NCBI GenBank assembly: GCA_036015235.1
Contig: CP107926.1
Span: 2,046,001 to 2,110,000 of the forward strand
Origin: Streptomyces sp. NBC_00433
GTDB lineage: Bacteria; Actinomycetota; Actinomycetes; Streptomycetales; Streptomycetaceae
Reading direction: 5' to 3'
Length of the DNA: 64,000 nt
The notes under the pieces were generated by a model. The model was given only the letters and a program-made list of their open reading frames with translations. It was not told where the DNA came from and made no database searches. Numbering within the stretch: position 1 is the stretch's first letter; every line of letters begins with the position of its first letter. The position numbers and the translations under genes were made by a program. This document shows, one piece after another, positions 28,629 to 35,532 of the stretch.

Positions 28629-28736
28629 CGGGTGGTGGGCTTGTTTCGCAGTTCCCCGAGCCCCTGGGCGATCGCCCCTTGCGGGGGCGTCGCTTTCCTT
28701 CCCGCCTCTCCGGCGGGGCGCGCTGTCCCCACGGGG
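28629..28736. repeat. Third copy of the dispersed GC-rich intergenic repeat
   Basis: The block GGTGGGCTTG..CGCAGTTCCCCGAGCCCCTG..TTCCCGCCTCTCCGGCGGGG matches the inner part of the element at 22046-22343. It lies in the 410-bp gene-free gap 28567-28976 between treY and the HTTM gene. The rest of that gap holds a doubtful 15-codon frame (28783-28830) and a terminator hairpin. Confidence 0.7.
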
Positions 28737-28911
28737 GGACTTCCGTGAAGCACAGGTGACGTGTGGGAGGGGAAGGCGGGTTATGGAGAACATGATTTCG
28801 AGACCGCCGGCGCCGACCGCACCCGCCTGACCCGCCGCGTCACCGCGCAGCGCACACCCGCCGGCAAACCTAGACGTTGGCAAGTTCGACAGTCGGGGCG
28901 GGGAAATGAGC

Positions 28912-28954
28912 GTGCGACCGGTCGGTCACCGTGCTGGTGACCTGGCGGTCGCAC
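28912..28954 (-). terminator. Hairpin after the HTTM gene
   Basis: GTGCGACCG..GGTCACC pairs with GGTGACC..CGGTCGCAC over 19 bp with three central mismatches and a 5-base loop. It lies 23 bases beyond the HTTM gene stop on the minus strand. Confidence 0.6.
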
Positions 28955-28976
28955 GTCGCCCTACTCAGCCCGCGGA

Positions 28977-29936
28977 CTACTTCTGTGAGGGGACCGGCAG
29001 GTGTATGGCATCCCGCATGTGTCCGCCGGGCGCGAAGCGGAACTGCGTCAGGCGAAGGAAGAAGCGGTCCGGCAGGAACACCGTGTCCGCGATGATCATC
29101 GCTCCGGAGAACAGCGGCAGCCCCAGGAAGAGTGCGATGCCCGCGTGCATGACCAGCATCAGCGCCAGGACCGGGTACTTGAGCCTGCCGAACAGGACGA
29201 ACGGGAAGGCGACCTGCACCAGCACCGTCAGATAGCCGACGACCGCCATCAGTACCGCGTGCCTGTCCGCCATCTGGGACAACATGGGCCAGGGGCGGAA
29301 GAGGTGGAGGTTCAGGACGTAGTGGAGAGCGGTGCCGTTGTCCCAGAAGCTGCCCTGGACCTTGTAGAGGCCGGCGGCTCCGTAGAGGAAGCAGACCTGG
29401 GCCGCGATGAGGAACATGCCACAGTTGTGCAGCACCGTTGCCAGTGTCTTCCGGACGTAGCGCAGGTCGTCCCGGAGGGTGCCGCCGGGGATCGGGGGGC
29501 CGCCCGCTGGTGGCGCCTGGCGGCCGCGGCGGCGCGCGTCCAGCGACCAGCGCGAGCCACACGCGGTGAACGCCAGGTAGATGGCCATCAGGAGGATGAG
29601 GTTGTCGCCCCCGTCCGTCATGAAGATGGCCCTGGCGTGGAAGGAGATGACCACGCCGGCGAAGAGGATGGACATCACCCTGGTCCGCCAGCCCAGCAGG
29701 AACAGGGCGGACACGGCGAGCGCCGTCACGTAGCAGAACTCGAACCAGGCCCTGCTGTCGGAGAGGGTGAGCACGCTGGTCCAGCCGGTCTGGTCGAACA
29801 GTTGCCGGGCAAGCGCCGGGGTCCACGGGGCGCCGGGGCCCCAGATCTCGTTGCGGTAGGGAAATTCGCGGAGCAGGAAGACCAGGTAGAACAGCCCGTA
29901 TCCGATCCGCAGCACTGCGGCGGCGTACAAGGACAC
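28977..29936 (-). CDS. HTTM-domain membrane protein
   Basis: At least 319 residues with several membrane segments (SLYAAAVLRIGYGLFYLVFLLREF, VTALAVSALFLLGW, VMSILFAGVVISFHARAIF, NLILLMAIYLAFTAC, late segments from about 245). The GDNLILLMAIYLAF and YKVQGSFWDNGTALHYVLN blocks are typical of HTTM (vitamin K-dependent carboxylase-like) proteins, which include SdpB. The only canonical start in the open frame is GTG 29936, which lacks a ribosome site. The frame stays open upstream to 30071 with no ATG, GTG or TTG. It follows a DUF5819 gene, a recurrent pair. Activity is unknown. Confidence 0.8.
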   Translation of the reverse strand: MSLYAAAVLRIGYGLFYLVFLLREFPYRNEIWGPGAPWTPALARQLFDQTGWTSVLTLSDSRAWFEFCYVTALAVSALFLLGWRTRVMSILFAGVVISFHARAIFMTDGGDNLILLMAIYLAFTACGSRWSLDARRRGRQAPPAGGPPIPGGTLRDDLRYVRKTLATVLHNCGMFLIAAQVCFLYGAAGLYKVQGSFWDNGTALHYVLNLHLFRPWPMLSQMADRHAVLMAVVGYLTVLVQVAFPFVLFGRLKYPVLALMLVMHAGIALFLGLPLFSGAMIIADTVFLPDRFFLRLTQFRFAPGGHMRDAIHLPVPSQK

Positions 29937-30054
29937 CGGCGTCTCGGTCAGCAGGGCGAAGAGCCTGCCGAGCCGGTCGATGGCCGACGCCAGGAGACCG
30001 GTGTCGGGACGGGCAGCGGCTCGCTGTGGTGCGCGTGTGGCGGGCGGCGTCTGA

Positions 30055-30774
30055 TCAGTAGCGATGGGAGCTCACCTTCCACCAGGGCAGATAGCGGGTG
30101 TTGGCGGGTGCCGGCGACGGGCCCGTGCCGTCCGGTGCTTTGGACGCGGGGATGGGCACGGCGACGACGCGGAGCTGGAGGGACTCAAAACTCCCCGGAC
30201 GGTGGGCTGCCACTCGGGCGGCCGCGATATTGCGCAGGTATTCCTGCATCATGACCGCCCGCTGCGAGGTCGGCACGTCGCCCCCGCCGTAGTTCTGGAG
30301 ATAGGCGCTCCAGGCGCGGCGCAGCATGTTCTGGTTCGTATGGCTCGGGAACGGATCGTGCTCGACCGCGGACTCGTCCACAGCGGTGATGTCGAACCAC
30401 GGGCTCACGTGAGCAGAACCGTCCGGCCCCGTGTGCCTGGTCCGCACGGAGATATTCCAGTTGACCGATTCCGGATTCGGGGCGAAGAGCCGCCAGTCCT
30501 GCTCGAACAGTGGATAGACCCAGGAATCGACCTGCTGACGGTACTGCTGCGAGACAGGGTTCGCGGGAGCCACATGCAGGAATACCAGGAGTACGTGGAT
30601 CATAACCGTTGTCAGGCAAAGAGTGATTGCCGTCCACAGGCCTGCCTTCAACGGGCCGCGGAGCGTGGACGGTCCGCCGGGCGTATCGAGGTCCCCGGAC
30701 CCGTCCAGCACAGCGCCGAAGCGCTCTCCTTCCTCCACAACAGTTGCTTCACACTCATCCCGCACGGGCCCCAC
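30055..30774 (-). CDS. DUF5819 family membrane-anchored protein
   Basis: A 239-residue protein with a cytosolic N-terminus and one membrane helix at about 45-68 (GLWTAITLCLTTVMIHVLLVFLHV). The outer domain carries the family hallmark W-x-LFAPNP (about 94-101) and the VNWNISVRTRH strand. The GTG at 30774 follows GAGGAGA. DUF5819 genes commonly pair with HTTM genes. The layout resembles SdpA-SdpB of Bacillus, where both proteins are needed to mature the secreted SdpC toxin. That parallel is inference, and no function is established for this family. Confidence 0.78.
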   Translation of the reverse strand: MGPVRDECEATVVEEGERFGAVLDGSGDLDTPGGPSTLRGPLKAGLWTAITLCLTTVMIHVLLVFLHVAPANPVSQQYRQQVDSWVYPLFEQDWRLFAPNPESVNWNISVRTRHTGPDGSAHVSPWFDITAVDESAVEHDPFPSHTNQNMLRRAWSAYLQNYGGGDVPTSQRAVMMQEYLRNIAAARVAAHRPGSFESLQLRVVAVPIPASKAPDGTGPSPAPANTRYLPWWKVSSHRY

Positions 30775-30832
30775 CCGGTCTCCTCTGCTCTGGCTGATCG
30801 CATCTGACGCCTTCTGCTGCCCTCACCGCGGC

Positions 30833-30863
30833 GTGCGGCGGAATCAGATGGATTCCGCCGCAC
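30833..30863 (-). terminator. Perfect 13-bp hairpin between the ice-binding-like and DUF5819 genes
   Basis: GTGCGGCGGAATC and GATTCCGCCGCAC pair perfectly around AGATG. It lies 40 bases after the stop of the upstream secreted-protein gene and about 60 bases before the DUF5819 start. It should end or attenuate the upstream transcript, so full operon linkage of the three genes is not assured. Confidence 0.6.
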
Positions 30864-30903
30864 ACCAAGCCCCTCCGACCAACGGGTTCATGCTGATCGC
30901 TTG

Positions 30904-32295
30904 TCAGCCGACCCGAGAGTCGACGTTCTCGTGGATCTTGTCGACCTTGCCGTTGACCTTGTGCGTGTATTTGTTTTCGGTCTTTTCGTCCGACCCGTGC
31001 TCGCTGCCGTACCCGCTGCATTGATCACTGCCGTACGCACTGTCACTGCCGTACGCGCTGCCGTAGCCGGCGCCGTACCCGCCGCCGTACCCGCCGCAGT
31101 ACTCATCCTCGCCGTGCTCGTAGCCGCCTTCCGGCTTATGGCCACAGCCGCAAGGACCACCCGTGGTGCCACCAGTGGTGCCACCGGTCGTACCGGCCGT
31201 GGTCGTACCGGTCGTACCGGCCGTCGTCGTACCCGTCGTGCCGGCCGTCGTCGTACCCGTGGTACCGGCCGTCGTCGTACCCGTGGTACCGGCCGTGGTC
31301 GTACCGGTCGTGCCGGCCGTGGTCGTACCCGTCGTGCCAGCCGTCGTCGTACCGGTCGTGCCGGCCGTGGTCGTACCCGTCGTGCCAGCCGTCGTCGTAC
31401 CGGTCGTGCCGGCCGTGGTCGTACCCGTGGTACCGGCCGTGGTCGTACCGGTCGTACCGGCCGTCGTCGTACCCGTGGTACCGGCCGTCGTCGTACCGGT
31501 CGTACCGGCCGTCGTCGTACCGGTCGTACCGGCCGTGGTCGTACCCGTGGTGTTCCCGGCACACGTGGGCAGCGTGATCCTGTTGGTGTCCAGGGTGACC
31601 GAGCCGTTGCGGGCCAGGGCCCGTCCGTCGATGCTCGTGCCCGTGGTGACAGTGATCGAGGTCAGCGCCAGGATGTTACCCACGAACGTGGAGCTGGTGC
31701 CCAGGGTCGCGGAGCTGCCGATCTGCCAGAACACGTTGCACGGGGAGGCACCGTTGACGAGGACCACCTGGCTGGCCGAGGCCGTCGTCAGGCTCGAACC
31801 GACCTGGAACACCCACACAGCGGCGGGGTCGCCATGGGCGTCCAGGGTGAGCGTGCCGGTGAGCCCCAGCGTGGACGACGCGGTGTAGACGCCCGGATCC
31901 AGGTTCAAGCCGCCCGCGTCCGGGGGAAGCGCCGAGTCGCTTGCCTCGCCTGCCGCGGTGTTGTACGCCGTGACCAGGTCGGACTGAGCCTGGGCCGCCA
32001 CAGCGTCCGCGACGTGCTGAGCCCCGTTCACCACGCCCGGAGGGAAGCCGGTGATCGATGTTCCGGGGCTCACCCCGATATCCCCTGTGATAACCGACGG
32101 CCCGGTATTGGTGATCGAAGCTCCGGCCAGAACCGCGAAACTCTCCGCGGTGCCGAGCGGGACGGGTGTCGCGACGGCACTCGCCTGTGTCGCAGTCAGA
32201 GCAAGCACAGACGTGATGGCCAGTGGGGCGATGAGCGCCCCGACCCAGATTGATCTCAGGCGCCGCCTGGGCGCACGTGAAGTATTCGACGTCAT
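30904..32295 (-). CDS. Secreted ice-binding-like (DUF3494) protein with Thr/Gly repeats and Cys/Gly/Tyr tail
   Basis: A 463-residue exported protein. The signal peptide has RRRLR, a hydrophobic core and likely cleavage after ATQASA (about residue 40). The DUF3494 beta-helix domain is at about 46-243 (PLGTAESFAVLAGASITNTGPSVITGDIGVSPG..VFWQIGSSATLGTSSTFVGNILA). Then come 15 tandem octapeptides TTGTTTAG (about 247-370). The tail of about 85 residues has PCGCGHKPEGGYEHGEDEYCGG and Gly/Tyr/Ser runs with four Cys in all. No LPXTG motif or terminal membrane helix is seen. The family includes ice-binding proteins and adhesin-like proteins, so ice binding is not certain. The ATG at 32295 follows AAGGAG. 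Confidence 0.85.
   Translation of the reverse strand: MTSNTSRAPRRRLRSIWVGALIAPLAITSVLALTATQASAVATPVPLGTAESFAVLAGASITNTGPSVITGDIGVSPGTSITGFPPGVVNGAQHVADAVAAQAQSDLVTAYNTAAGEASDSALPPDAGGLNLDPGVYTASSTLGLTGTLTLDAHGDPAAVWVFQVGSSLTTASASQVVLVNGASPCNVFWQIGSSATLGTSSTFVGNILALTSITVTTGTSIDGRALARNGSVTLDTNRITLPTCAGNTTGTTTAGTTGTTTAGTTGTTTAGTTGTTTAGTTGTTTAGTTGTTTAGTTGTTTAGTTGTTTAGTTGTTTAGTTGTTTAGTTGTTTAGTTGTTTAGTTGTTTAGTTGTTTAGTTGTTTAGTTGGTTGGTTGGPCGCGHKPEGGYEHGEDEYCGGYGGGYGAGYGSAYGSDSAYGSDQCSGYGSEHGSDEKTENKYTHKVNGKVDKIHENVDSRVG
31187..31550. repeat. Fifteen in-frame 24-bp tandem repeats
   Basis: GCCGT recurs every 24 bases from 31196 to 31532, fifteen times without a break. Copies vary mainly at synonymous positions (GTCGTAC/GTGGTAC, ACCGGT/ACCCGT). 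Each encodes the octapeptide TTGTTTAG on the minus strand. Length variation by slippage or recombination is expected. There are no spacers, so it is not a CRISPR array. Confidence 0.95.
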
Positions 32296-32349
32296 CGAGG
32301 GGTGCTCCTTCTAGGGGGGGCAGGAAACAGCCGTTCGTGCCGTCGGAAC

Positions 32350-32617
32350 TCTATCCGGCGAATGCTGCTCAGCCGACGATTCATCAGAGTGAACCTATGG
32401 CATCCGATGCACCATCAGGGTCAGCGGTCTTCCTCGGAGGCAAGGCAACTGGTCGCCGAGTGCGCGTCGGATGCCGTTGGCATTCTATCCGGCGAGAACC
32501 ACCGAGACGGCGGTGCGTTCGAGTGAACCCACGACTTCCGATGCGTCATTAGGGTCAATAGTCATTTTGGGAGCGAGTCAACTCGGCGCCGGGTGGCGCA
32601 TCCGCCTCCACCGGCAC
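32350..32617. repeat. Diverged 134-bp tandem duplication upstream of the ice-binding-like gene
   Basis: Units 32350-32483 and 32484-32617 share ordered blocks at identical spacing: TCTATCCGGCGA, GAGTGAACC, TCCGATGC, AGGGTCA, and a weaker CAACT..CGCCG..GTG part. The first 74 bp are best conserved. No coding potential is evident. It may hold duplicated promoter or operator sequence for the divergent-facing secreted-protein gene starting at 32295. Confidence 0.65.
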
Positions 32618-33043
32618 TCAGCAGTAGCTTCGCGACTGCCTGCGCGCCGCCGTAAGCCACCCCGCCATGCGAACTCCAGGGCATTCCGGCGCTGGCCGAC
32701 CGCATACCAGGGCGCGGGGCTGCGTTGTGACGGTCCAATGGGTCAACCGCTTATCCTCATATCTCAGCGATCACGCGCTCCGCACCGGCGCGCTTTCCCG
32801 TGTGCCGTCCACCGCGAGCGGAAAATGAGTGACCGTCAGGCACCAGGGGGGTTGGGGCGTTGGAGCAGGCGTTGACGGCGTTGGCAGCACCGCGGCCGTC
32901 CTGCGACAGGTCACACCCGCGAACAGCGAGCGGGTTGAACGCGACAGAACGAGGCCCCCGCCCAGGGGCGCGGTGAAACTGCGCGACAAGCCCCCGCCGG
33001 GCGGCGGGCAAAGGACGGACCGCAAGGGGCAGGGCCCTGGTCG
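32618..33043. other. Gene-free stretch before the LysR gene
   Basis: No frame with Streptomyces coding character was found. Its left part is less GC-rich than surrounding genes. Its right part contains a dispersed-repeat copy (32955-33010). Together with the duplication to its left, it makes up a 748-bp non-coding interval (32296-33043). Confidence 0.5.
32955..33010. repeat. Fourth, short copy of the dispersed intergenic repeat
   Basis: CCAGGGGCGCGGTGAAACTG followed by CGCGACAAGCCCCCGCCGGG is the inverted orientation of the motif GGGGGCTTGTCGCGCAGTT seen in the other copies. It ends about 35 bases from the stop of the LysR gene. Confidence 0.7.
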
Positions 33044-33913
33044 TCAGGGAAGCGGCGTGGCGGGGAGGAGGAGGGAGACGAGTGCGGCGGCAGGGCCGGC
33101 GAGCGTGGTGCGGGACCACGCGAAGAGGGGCCTGCGCCAGGCCGGGACGAGGGGGGTGACGGGCGTGCCCGGGGGGATGGCGTAGGTGGGGACCGCGACG
33201 ACCCCGGCCCCCGCCGCCGCCATGGCAACCGCCGTGGTCGTGTGCTCGGTGCGCACCGCGGTCCTGGGTGCGAACCCGGCGCGTTCGCAGGCGAGGTCGA
33301 TGAAGGGCCGGCCCTCGACGACCGGCTCCATCGCGCAGCGGATCCAGTCCCGCCCGGCGAGCGCGGCCAGCGCGACGGGGCCGGCGCCGGCCAGCGGGTC
33401 GCCCGGGGGGAGCACGATGACGACCTCCTCGTCGCCGAGCGGGACGCGGGCCGCGGCCCCGCTCCCGCCGTGGCCGACGGCGAGGTCGGCGACGCCGCGC
33501 TCCATGCTGTCGTCGAGGTCCTCGTCCCGCCCGTATTCGTGCAGGACCAGCTCCACACCCGGGCGTTCGCGCCGCCAGCGGGCGAAGACCGGGGGCAGCA
33601 GGCCGGCCGCCACGGAGTGGACCGCGGCGACGTGCAGCTCGCCGCCGACCGCCCCGGCGGCGGCACGGGCGGCGCGGGCGGCCTGCGCGGCGCTGCGTAC
33701 GGCGACCTCGGCGTGCGGCAGGAAGGCCCGGCCCATCGGGGTGAGCCGTACGCCCCGCGGCAGGCGTTCCAGCAGCTGGCCGCCGATGTGCCGTTCCAGG
33801 GCCTTGATCTGGTGGGAGAGCGCGGGCTGGGTGACGTGCAGCAGCTCGGCGGCCCGGGTGAAGGACCCGGCTTCGACCACGGCCGTGAAGTACTCCATCT
33901 GCCGCAGGCTCAC
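33044..33913 (-). CDS. LysR family transcriptional regulator
   Basis: A 289-residue regulator. The N-terminal winged HTH is SLRQMEYFTAVVEAGSFTRAAELLHVTQPALSHQIKALERHIGGQLLERL, and the substrate-binding-like domain starts at about residue 87. The GTG at 33913 is preferred because GGGAGGTG lies about seven bases upstream; an ATG at 33952 would add 13 untypical residues. It is divergent from the dihydrolipoamide dehydrogenase-like gene with a 90-bp shared promoter region, so that gene is its likely target. Confidence 0.88.
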   Translation of the reverse strand: MSLRQMEYFTAVVEAGSFTRAAELLHVTQPALSHQIKALERHIGGQLLERLPRGVRLTPMGRAFLPHAEVAVRSAAQAARAARAAAGAVGGELHVAAVHSVAAGLLPPVFARWRRERPGVELVLHEYGRDEDLDDSMERGVADLAVGHGGSGAAARVPLGDEEVVIVLPPGDPLAGAGPVALAALAGRDWIRCAMEPVVEGRPFIDLACERAGFAPRTAVRTEHTTTAVAMAAAGAGVVAVPTYAIPPGTPVTPLVPAWRRPLFAWSRTTLAGPAAALVSLLLPATPLP

Positions 33914-34002
33914 CCCGGAGCACCTCCCATAAGCATCCTGCATGACTCTCACACATATTAGGCCTTGGACTCATGGCAGCAGTCGGCCGGAGACTGGCGG
34001 TC

Positions 34003-35430
34003 ATGACGAGCACACAGGACACCGCGGATGTCATCGTGATCGGCGGCGGCACGGGCGGTTACAGCACCGCCCTGCGTGCCGCGGCCCTCGGCCTGGACGT
34101 GGTGCTGGTGGAGCGGGACCTGGTCGGCGGCACGTGCCTGCACCGCGGCTGCATCCCGAGCAAGGCGATGCTGCACGCTGCGGAGTTGGTCGACGGGATA
34201 GCCGAGGCGCGTGAGCGGTGGGGGGTGAAGGCCACCCTGGACGCGGTGGACTGGCCGGCGCTGACCGCGACCCGCGACGACATCGTGGCCCGCAACCACC
34301 GGGGCGTGGAGGCCCACTTGGCGCATGCCGGGGTGCGGGTGGTGCGGGCCGCAGCGCGGCTGGCCGGGCCGCGTTCCGTGGTGGCCGGCGGGCAGGCGTA
34401 CGGGGCGCGGCGCGGCATCGTGCTGGCGACCGGGTCGCGGCCGCGGCTGCTGCCGGGGCTGGTCCCGGACGGGCGGCGGGTGGTCACCAGCGACGACGCG
34501 CTCTTCGCGCCGGGCCTGCCGGACTCCGTGCTGGTGCTCGGCGGTGGCGCGATCGGCGTGGAATACGCCTCACTGCACCGCTCGATGGGCGCCCGTGTGG
34601 TGCTGGTCGAGGCGGCGGAGCGGCTGTTGCCGCTGGAGGACGCGGAGGTGTCGCGGCAGCTCGGCAGGGGGCTGCGCAAGCGCGGCGTCGACGTGCTGAC
34701 CGGGACGCGGCTGACCGGCGCGGATCTGTACGGCAGCGGCGACGACGGCGGGGTGCGGGTCACCGTGGCGACCGCCCGCGGTGCGGAGCAGGTCCACGAG
34801 GTGGCGCGGCTGCTGGTCGCGGTCGGCAGGGAGCCGGTCACGGACGGGCTCGGCCTGGCCGCGGCGGGGCTCGCGACCGACGCCCGCGGCCATGTGGCGC
34901 CCGCCGACTGGGCGCGGCTGGAGACCGCGGTGCCCGGCGTCCATGTGGTCGGCGACCTGCTGCCGCCGCCGTCCCCGGGGCTCGCGCACGCCTCCTTCGC
35001 CGAGGGGCTGCTGGTCGCGGAGGTGCTGGCGGGCGGTGCGCCGCGGCCGATCGACTACCCGGCGGTGCCGCGGGTGACGTATTCGAGCCCGCAGACCGCC
35101 TCGGTGGGCCTGACCGAGCAGCAGGCACGCGACCGCGGGCTCGACGTGGTGGTGAACGCGATGCCGCTGACCGCGGTCGCCAAGGGCATGGTGCACGGGC
35201 AGGGCGGCAGCGTGAAGGTGGTCGCGACGCGCGGCGGCGGCCCGGTGCTCGGTGTCCACATGGTGGGACCGCATGTGTCGGAGATGATCGCGGAGAGCCA
35301 GCTCATCGTCGGCTGGGAGGCGGAGCCGGCCGACGTGGCGTGGCACATCCACCCGCATCCGACCCTGTCAGAGGCGGTCGGCGAGGTCTTCCTGACGCTG
35401 GCGGGCCGCGGGCTGCACCAGTCGGCGTGA
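34003..35430 (+). CDS. lpd: Dihydrolipoyl dehydrogenase-like flavoprotein
   Basis: A 475-residue FAD disulfide oxidoreductase. The FAD motif VIVIGGGTGGY, the redox pair GGTCLHRGCIPSK (C45, C50), a second dinucleotide motif LVLGGGAIGVEYAS and the C-terminal catalytic HIHPHPTLSEA are all present. It should oxidise dihydrolipoamide with NAD+. No E1/E2 genes of a 2-oxoacid dehydrogenase are nearby, so its partner complex is elsewhere or it has another role. The ATG at 34003 has GGAGA upstream; an ATG at 33973 is the alternative. Confidence 0.9.
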   Translation: MTSTQDTADVIVIGGGTGGYSTALRAAALGLDVVLVERDLVGGTCLHRGCIPSKAMLHAAELVDGIAEARERWGVKATLDAVDWPALTATRDDIVARNHRGVEAHLAHAGVRVVRAAARLAGPRSVVAGGQAYGARRGIVLATGSRPRLLPGLVPDGRRVVTSDDALFAPGLPDSVLVLGGGAIGVEYASLHRSMGARVVLVEAAERLLPLEDAEVSRQLGRGLRKRGVDVLTGTRLTGADLYGSGDDGGVRVTVATARGAEQVHEVARLLVAVGREPVTDGLGLAAAGLATDARGHVAPADWARLETAVPGVHVVGDLLPPPSPGLAHASFAEGLLVAEVLAGGAPRPIDYPAVPRVTYSSPQTASVGLTEQQARDRGLDVVVNAMPLTAVAKGMVHGQGGSVKVVATRGGGPVLGVHMVGPHVSEMIAESQLIVGWEAEPADVAWHIHPHPTLSEAVGEVFLTLAGRGLHQSA

Positions 35431-35532
35431 GGGCCCGCCCGGATCGCGGCGAGTGAACTTCGTCTGAGCGGCCCGGTCGGCGGGCATGCATCAGCCCGGG
35501 ACCGACTGTCGCGGACCGGACGGGAGATGTGC

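Noticed and set aside
28783..28830. 15-codon frame (MENMISRPPAPTAPA) with purine-rich sequence upstream
   Set aside because: Has a fair ribosome site but is too short and isolated to support as a gene; worth checking only if conserved.
31187..31550. Regular direct repeats resembling a CRISPR array
   Set aside because: Repeats are contiguous without spacers, in-frame and vary at synonymous sites.
31163..31888. Long + strand frame with repeated VVPAVV peptides, opposite the ice-binding-like gene
   Set aside because: It is the antisense reading of the 24-bp coding array; the minus strand has the signal peptide, the DUF3494 domain and a ribosome site.
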